Part shown: piece after piece, positions 57,396 to 64,000 of the stretch | How the letters are laid out: each line of letters opens with the position of its first letter | Numbering within the stretch: the first letter of the stretch is position 1 | Assembly (NCBI GenBank): GCA_020055645.1 | Contig: CM034550.1 | Location: forward strand, 13,343,001-13,407,000 | From: Tomocerus qinae | Lineage: Eukaryota > Arthropoda > Collembola > Entomobryomorpha > Tomoceridae | Direction: 5' to 3' | Length of the DNA: 64,000 nt | Program-made: the position numbers and the translations under genes | The notes under the pieces: model-generated | What the model was told of the DNA's origin: nothing | The model's input: the letters and a program-made list of their open reading frames with translations, nothing else | Databases searched by the model: none

Positions 57396-58658
57396 TCACT
57401 TGGATTCAGACTTCTCATCAGGTGACGCGCCATTTTTCGCCCGGCGTCGATGACTAGCAGGGGAACTTGCCTTGGATGGCCGTCTTTTCTCCGAAGCAGC
57501 TGATGCACCCGCCTTCTTGCCCCTCCGTTTTCGGGTGGCGGCCGAACTATACTTCGAACGGCGTCTTTTCTCCGAAGCAGCTGATGCACCCGCCTTCTTG
57601 CTCCTCCGTTTCCGGCTGGCGGCAGAACTATACTTGGATCGGCGTCTTTTGGAGGCAGCACCGGCATACTTGCTCCTCCGTTTCCGGCTGGCGGCGGAAC
57701 TGTACTTGGATCGGCGTCTTTTGGAGGCACTACCGGCATACTTGCTCCTCCGTTTTCGGCTGGCGGCGGAACTGTACTTGGATCGTCGTCTTTTGGAAAC
57801 ATCACCGGACTTCTTGCCCCTCCTTTTTCGGCTGGCGGCAGAACTGTACTTGGATCGGCGTCTTTTGGAGGCAGCACCGGCATACTTGCTCCTCCGTTTC
57901 CGGCTGGCGGCAGAACTGTACTTGGATCGGCGTCTTTTGGAGGCAGCACCGGCATACTTGCTCCTCCGTTTCCGGCTGGCGGCAGAACTGTACTTGGATC
58001 GGCGTCTTTTGGAGGCACTACCGGCATACTTGCTCCTCCGTTTTCGGCTGGCGGCGGAACTGTACTTGGATCGTCGTCTTTTGGAAACATCACCGGACTT
58101 CTTGCCCCTCCTTTTTCGGCTGGCGGCAGAACTGTACTTGGATCGTCGTCGTTTCGACGAAGGTTGCGTCTTCTTACTTTTTGATGCATTGTTGGACTTC
58201 CGACCAGATTTTACTTTGCCAGTTGATGCAGAATCAGCTGAAAATATAATAAAACAATGGTGTAAGTAAATTGTTGAATATTGATAAGGGTAACCATCAA
58301 ACAAAGAAACTTAGGTTACAGAAAAGAGAAAATTGGATTGCTGTAGCGTGAGACAGGAGCGTCTCTTAGTGTCATTTTGCTATGTACTATGTTCTGTATA
58401 TCCATTGAAATCGAATATCAATTTTTATGTATTTTCTTACCTTCTGCAACTGCTGCTGCATCACCATTGTTTTCCGGGGCTCCGGCTGAATTGGCCGCAT
58501 TTGCATTATCCAATGCAAGTTGTTCCTTTTTCGTTTGCTGCAAGAAAAAATTCAAAAAAATCAGGATTTGCACAAAATGATTGAAAATTAGTAATAGAAA
58601 TACACAGAAAACAGAAATAACACAATAAAATTAAACTTACACTGCGTGTCTTCACCAT
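57396..58658 (-). CDS. Highly repetitive Arg/Lys/Ser basic protein, three exons
   Basis: Exon 1 is 58658-58641 (MVKTRS), exon 2 58537-58441 (QTKKEQLALDNANAANSAG onward) and exon 3 58237-57396, in phase with consensus junctions; 318 residues. After an Ala/Asn-rich neutral leader, exon 3 is a tandem array of a 24-residue unit built of KRRRSKYSSAAS and RKRRSKYAGAAS, nearly perfect in DNA (72 bp). Variant half-units (RGKKSGDVS, SKYAGSAS, SKKAGASAASE) are arranged so that a multi-unit block is itself duplicated. The C-terminus is SPDEKSESK. Extreme basicity with Ser and Tyr spacing resembles protamine-like or H1-tail-like chromatin proteins, but that is an inference from composition. Antisense ORFs of 260 residues here are artefacts of the repeat. 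Confidence 0.82.
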
Positions 58659-59201
58659 ACTTGAGAAAATTGTTCAGCAAAATTCTAGGAATTTCATAGA
58701 GCAAAAATGTCGTCCGTACTCAAGAGACGAAAAGAGAGAATGAAGTAGATTATTAGAAATTCGTTTGTCTTGAAACATTGTTTGAAATACTACTTCGTGA
58801 ATATTAGAAGGATCATGACAACAAAGTTATGTCAAAGTTTTCTACAGTAAGCCAAGTTTCTACTGACTACGGAATGCTTTCCACTCAATATACTGAAATC
58901 GCTGGATTTTGTAAAAGTGCCTGGGTTTTGATTGTGGCCGACGACATTGCAATTTGCATTCGCAATTTTTATGGTGCGAAGAACATTCATACAACAATAC
59001 GTTCTATAAATTAGTGACAGAAGCTGCTCGTGACACCTTCCTAACTGATCTAAGCTAGTTCCAAAACGAGTATTACATACTGCGTCAACTATCCAGCCCC
59101 TTTCCCCAGTAAGGTCTACGTTTACCTAATCTGAATGTAGTCACATTACTTCCTCAAAGCCAAAACCTCTTGAAATCAATGTTGTGCTCCTAACCAAATC
59201 A
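58659..59201. other. Divergent promoter region
   Basis: Between the basic-protein gene (minus) and the eight-exon gene (plus). An ATG at 58829 followed by a GTAAGC donor (MSKFST) could be an alternative first exon, but I found no matching acceptor. No other feature. Confidence 0.4.
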
Positions 59202-62200
59202 ATGGAAGAGACAACACTAAAAAGTACTACAGTAATTCGAGGCTTTCAGCACCAAAATAACACAGCGAAACAGTTGCTGCGACAGAATTATGTCAATCAA
59301 TATCGAGACTACTATGATGGCGGTTTCAACTTGCACCGTAAGTGTTTTAACAATCAAAGTAAAATCAAAACACTGAAATCTTGGGCTTCAACACTATATT
59401 TTTTGTTTCAAATCTAGAGTGGAAAACTCACATGTATTCAAGACTAATGAAAGTCAACAAATCTTGGGAGAATCAGTACTCTTCGTTTGGAGAATTTCGA
59501 AACAATCCTCGGACAGTTACATTTAATGAAAATGTTATGTTTCACGATTATATCGGTAAATGGTATAAGCACATCAAACCGTAGTCGTAAAGTTTCTATA
59601 AAGTAGATTTTGTTAATAAATAATCAGCAATTAAATATACATAGCTTCTCTAGATTTCCTGAAATTTTCATGGTTCTACTTTTAGTATTTACTATAATTT
59701 TGAACTCACTTCTAGATTCGGAATTAGAAAATGAAGAAAAAGAACCTGATTCATGTACTGCAAATAAATTAGAGAACATTCAAAATGATGCAAATGGAAG
59801 TGAAAACCCAACATTCCAAAATCCAGTGGCACAGGTTGCTGGAAATGAAACCACATCTTACAATGAAAGTAAACAGCACACGATTTTTAAGTGTTAAGTC
59901 CACAATAACATAAAAACTCGTTTTCATAAAAAATCGTTCCGAAAATTAAAACAATAGTGTATTAATGATGACGAAAAGTTGCATAATTATTAAAAATTTA
60001 TTATCTTAAGTTATTTTTCAACAGGTGATACTTATAACATAAATTTTCAATGTGAGTGTGAGTCACAAATATCAGAATATGTGATCGCAAAACAACCTGA
60101 AGAGTTCTTATGCTTGGAAGTTGTTTCTTCGCCAATTTCGTCTATTGCGGAAGATATTCGGACACCTAAATCGGACTCTACTCCCAATCTACTTCAAACG
60201 GTTCAAACGGACCCGAAATTAAAAATGTCCAAAAGTGATACAACTATGGCAGGTGCTAAGAATAGTAAGATTAGTAGGAAGTCTCCTAAGAATAGGGCTG
60301 GTACACCTAGATATTTGTTAAAGTCCTGTTACCATAATGGTACTAAGCTTTCCCAGGCACTGGAAAAAGACTCAGATGGAAAAGGCGACAAAGAAAATAA
60401 AACAGAGAATGTCGTTAAAAATAAAGGTTATAACAAAGATTATTATTGTAGGAAGAACTATAATGATATGAAGAAATTTTGGTTTATAGTTAAAGCAGAA
60501 GAGTTGGACACGTGTCTTCCTATTCCAATCCATCCTTCAGTTACGAAGATAAAACTTCCGATAGCATTAGAGTGTGATACTCCAATTCAAAATATTTCTC
60601 AGGACCAACTCCCATTAGAATCGAAACTGTCATCACAAGATTTGGTTTGTCCAGTTGTGTTACCTGAACATTATACTTCGACTGTATATCATGTACAGGA
60701 ACAGAGTGGTGAGCCTCAGCTACCTTCACTGCCAACGGTGATATCTCCTCCTGAAAAAGAGAAACGAAAAGTTAAACGAAAATCTCGTTCCGATGGAAAA
60801 ACAAAGCAGGACAAATCACAAAAGAAAGAAGCGATCAAGTTAAAAAGTGACAAAGCTGTAAAAATTGAAAAGCCTGTTACAATGTACATCCGGAGAGAAA
60901 ATGCGAGGATTCAAGGACAGCGATTGTTCAACGAAATAAAACAACAGGTTTCAAGGTACAATGTGGACAAACGCATCTTATCAACAATCTTTAACAAACA
61001 TTTTGTATCGCTGCTTTTAACTGAGGAGACTATACGGAAGTATCGGTCGAGCGGTAATATAAACACGAGTCCAACTGTCAATATGCAAGATTCAAAGATG
61101 CGTCAAAACAAGGTTATTAAACTGGGTAGTAAATGGGCTAGTAAACCAGTTGAAACTGTCCGAATGTCTGCAGTTAAAAGTAGCCCGCAATTGATTACTG
61201 TAAAGAAAAGCAATGAAACCAGATTAAATTCAATCGCCTCAGTATTTCCTGTTGACTTAAAAAAAGAGAAAGTTGAAGATAAAAAATCGAAGCCTGGTAA
61301 TTAATATATTTTGAATGTGTTTTTCTACGAAAGAAAATTACCTGTAAATGTTGATTTTTTTGAATAGGATTGATTAAGAAAAATATGGAGACAGAAAAAA
61401 TTAAGCTGCCCCCGATATCTTCAGCACAATCGCCAAAAGCCCATAAGAAAAAATCTCCAAAGAAAGTAGAGGTGATTGAGGAAAGTCAAAAACTATCCAA
61501 ACAAATTCCCAAGAAGAACGAATTAGCTAAAGAAACGAATATTAAAGTTGTCAGTCCTATGAATGAAAAATCCCAGACACCTCGGAAAAAGTAATGAATT
61601 GTATAATTACTTCGTAAAATTTCGATGAAAGCAAAAAAGTTTTGATTTTTGAATCAGTACAACTTTTAGCTTTAGCATTTCTAATGAGGTTTATGTAATT
61701 TTTCAAATAGAGATGAAGATGAGTCCAAGGTTGATGAGATTAAATCCGATCGTAGTGATCGGTCTAAGATTCCAACAAAGATTCCTAAACCTGTTATCGA
61801 TTCAGTAAAAGATAAAATACGGTATAATTTCGATACATACAGAGACGCATTCATCAATTTGAAAATTGCAGGGCAATTATTTTACATGCTAATTTAATCA
61901 AATTTTCATAGCATGGCAAAACAATCCTCGACCAACCAAGGAAAAATATCCAGAAGTGCTTCAACAGAAATGGTTGACTTGCTTAAAACAGTTCCAAAAT
62001 CTATCACAAGTAGAATTGACAGACCACACACATGCCCACCAAAAAATCCCTTGGACTATTCTTCATTTGATAGATGGTTACTGGAAAGTAAGAAATTAGA
62101 AAACAATCGAACCTGTTCCAGTGGAGACTTAAGCGCATGGAAACTGTCGGCGGGGGATGAACGGGAGCTCAAAATTCTTCGCAGTATTAAAAGAAATCCT

Positions 62201-62361
62201 CAGTAAGCCTTTCAGCTTCAATGATCTTAAAATTCTCAGGTTCTCCAAAAGTCATAATTAATACACAATGATTTTTCAGAATGTTGGACGCTTACACTAC
62301 GTATAGGTTTGGAGGACCATTAACTCCAATGGAATTAGACCGGATGATGAAGAGATTTTGA
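59202..62361 (+). CDS. Unrecognised Lys/Ser-rich protein (801 residues, eight exons)
   Basis: Exons 59202-59337, 59418-59555, 59716-59868, 60025-61296, 61368-61590, 61711-61821, 61912-62202 and 62280-62361 all join in consistent phase with GT-AG junctions, which strongly supports the model. The N-terminus has an aromatic-rich conserved-looking region (VNQYRDYYDGGFNLH, then WKTHMYSRLMKVNKSW and GEFRNNPRTVTFNENVMFHDY). The middle is disordered and basic (KSPKNRAGTPRYLLKS, EKEKRKVKRKSRSDGKTK, KAHKKKSPKKVEV). The C-terminus is more ordered (YSSFDRWLLESKK, GDERELKILRSIKRNPQMLD, PLTPMELDRMMKRF). No signal peptide or membrane segment. Proline-flanked Ser/Thr sites suggest kinase targets. It starts 540 bp from the divergent basic-protein gene. 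Function unknown. Confidence 0.85.
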
Positions 62362-62477
62362 AGGATAAACGGGCTAAAATTTATTTCAATATATAAACTA
62401 ATTGTGCATTTTCATTTTATTATGATTCACTTGTTCGTAATTATCTACTACTGCACTATTTATCATGAATCCGATAG

Positions 62478-62872
62478 TCACGACTGACTACCCTTTAGCG
62501 TCTTCTTTAAATAGATTTTCATGACTTGGCACGCCCTACGTAGATTTTTGTCTACTTTCAATTTAGTGACATCTGCAAATAAACAGAACTATATTAAGTA
62601 TTTATTAATTGTCAAATGTTTGCAATTATTTTTCATGTCTTTCTGGATTTATCCATTACATACTCTATAAACATTCATAGTTCATACTACTCACCTTGCA
62701 GACCACGTAAAGCACGTTTCAGACCACTTTTACTACCTTCAGCTATCAATCTCCGTTGCCCCAGATCAGGAGATAATTTATTGTATTGGTTTGGAGTTTT
62801 TGGTATATATTTTTTCCTTAGCCGATAATATTCCTTCAAAGAAGTTTGGCGTAGATTGTATTTCTTTCCCAT
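62478..62872 (-). CDS. Small basic protein (90 residues, two exons)
   Basis: Exon 1 is 62872-62695 (starts MGKKYNLRQTSLKEYYRLRK) and exon 2 62572-62478, joined in phase with CAAG|GTGAGT donor and TTTGCAG acceptor. About a quarter of the residues are Lys or Arg; few are acidic. Two predicted helical stretches (GSKSGLKRALRGLQDVTKL and NLRRACQVMKIYLKKTL) follow a Tyr/Arg-rich start. No signal peptide. It is convergent with the eight-exon gene; the two stop codons are 117 bp apart. Small basic proteins of this kind include DNA- or RNA-binding chromatin proteins, but no family was recognised. Confidence 0.68.
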
Positions 62873-63585
62873 CTTCTTGCAGTAGAATTATTTCCAGCAC
62901 TTAAAAACAAAAAACAATTTGAAATCGACAGCCAATCCGTCAATCTGTTGTTTCAGACTCCAGCCAGAATACGTCAGTATGTCGACTGTCTCTGAAAACT
63001 GGCGCTGAAAAACGCTGAGGCTGTAGGAAACGGTTTTTCTCCGATTTGTCATGGGCTAAGGGCTGAAGTACGACACAGGTGATACAGGTTGCAGAGAATG
63101 GTGAGGAGGTGTGTGAGGAAGAGGAGGTCGGTAAGGGTGAGGAGGTGTGTGAGAATGAGAAGGTCGGTAAGGGTAAGAAGTGTTCACTTGAAAACAACGA
63201 TTTAAGGGTTTTAAAGGTGCATGTGTTACAGGAAATTTGTACAAGGTCGGACATTGAAAAAAGCCTGCAGTCTACGTTTCCTATATTCCTAGGATAAGGA
63301 TACTAGGCTATCCTACCTACGGGTACGGCACATTTACTAATTAAATCTTCGTGCTGATTGTTAAAGTATATTCTTCATAGCCTCATGGGAAATCATAAAA
63401 CTACATTTTCAAACGCCTACATTTTTCACCTGGTTGCTCTTCTTCGAAATCAATTTGGGTAAATAAAACATTCTTGTCGATATAATCTAGCTAACCTTCA
63501 TCACTTTCCATTTAGTTTTAATCGATTTGGAGTTGAACAAAATAACAGACAAATATGTGAAGAAAGTCACCAACTTACCTTTTCC
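62873..63585. other. Non-coding stretch with a short 36-bp duplication
   Basis: Positions 63099-63178 contain two copies of a 36-bp purine-rich unit (GAGGAGGTGTGTGAG and GAGGTCGGTAAGGGT). This gives short open frames on both strands that I do not treat as genes. The left end should hold the promoter of the small basic-protein gene. Confidence 0.5.
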
Positions 63586-63589
63586 TTAA

Positions 63590-64000
63590 GAGTCCAGTTC
63601 CTTTACATTTGGAAATCTCTGATGACTATCAAAATACATGTAAAAATTGTTTTACAACTCTTGGAATTCTGTCTAAAGTTCTTACCCGATTTTCTTGTGT
63701 GACACATTTTTGGAATCCTGGATATATTGTACACCCCCTCATTGTACAAAATATACGATATGTTTACTCATTAATACATCTTATTGCGATTATAATTTTG
63801 TAGACGATAAAATCTGCTAGAAAATTTAAATATCGTATATTTTGTACAATGGAGTGGTTGACAATATATTCAGGATTCCAAAAATGTGCCACACAAGAAA
63901 ATCGGGTAAGAACTTTAGACAGAATTCCAAGAGTTGTAAAGCAATTTTTACATGTATTTTGATAGTCATCAGAGATTTCCAAATTTAAAGTTACTGGACC
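63590..64000. mobile_element. Palindromic element, TTAA-flanked, copy 2 (cut by window end)
   Basis: Same arms and loop as the element at 56178, with a few substitutions. Left TTAA is at 63586-63589. The right arm reaches the last base of the window, so its right terminus is just outside. Confidence 0.8.

Noticed and set aside
57467..58269. Plus-strand frames of 260-265 codons opposite the basic repeat protein
   Set aside because: Antisense of a 72-bp tandem repeat. They lack splice support, while the minus-strand frame joins two upstream exons in phase.
62940..63297. Opposed open frames of 72 and 104 codons
   Set aside because: Both arise from a purine-rich 36-bp duplication, with low-complexity translation and no splice or family support.

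Overview
The window is eukaryotic nuclear DNA, most likely from an arthropod and probably an insect. It is AT-rich, its genes have short GT-AG introns, and it carries a BEL/Pao retrotransposon, a Helitron of the Helentron type, foldback elements, and MATH-BTB (SPOP-like) and tetraspanin genes. I cannot name the species. All exon models were assembled by eye from splice sites and reading-frame phase, not from transcripts.

Positions 1-8700 are tandem repeats. A 226-bp satellite (about 22 copies) leads into about 3 kb of a 40-bp minisatellite in three sequence families. This is punctuated by a short hairpin-forming module and ends in a CCGT-rich microsatellite. Positions 8707-15478 hold a decayed Helentron replicase. 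In order it has a repetitive coiled N-terminus, a DUF6570-like region, a HUH/Y2 Rep domain, a PIF1-like helicase, an AP-type (EEP) endonuclease and a C-terminal Ulp1-type cysteine peptidase. One in-frame stop and two frameshifts break it.

Positions 16-25.8 kb are sparse. They hold a small spliced gene with an in-frame stop, a 121-bp CpG-rich tandem array, two unrecognised single-exon ORFs, and the 5' part of an ectonucleotide pyrophosphatase/phosphodiesterase (ENPP) gene on the minus strand that I cannot follow past a copy of the hairpin module. Positions 25808-41718 are a BEL/Pao retrotransposon in the unusual form LTR-internal-LTR-internal-LTR. It is minus-strand, primed by tRNA-Tyr, and flanked once by a 5-bp duplication (CTATC). 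One internal copy has an intact 2009-residue Gag-Pol; the other is frameshifted.

Positions 42-56 kb begin with a TA-flanked foldback element. Then comes a gene cluster in which MATH-BTB and tetraspanin genes alternate on the plus strand (BTB, Tsp, BTB, Tsp, BTB), with one small acidic-protein gene on the minus strand. The last 8 kb hold a TTAA-flanked palindromic element in two copies, a gene for a highly repetitive Arg/Lys/Ser protein that looks like a DNA-binding basic protein, an eight-exon gene for an unrecognised 801-residue Lys/Ser-rich protein, and a two-exon gene for a 90-residue basic protein.
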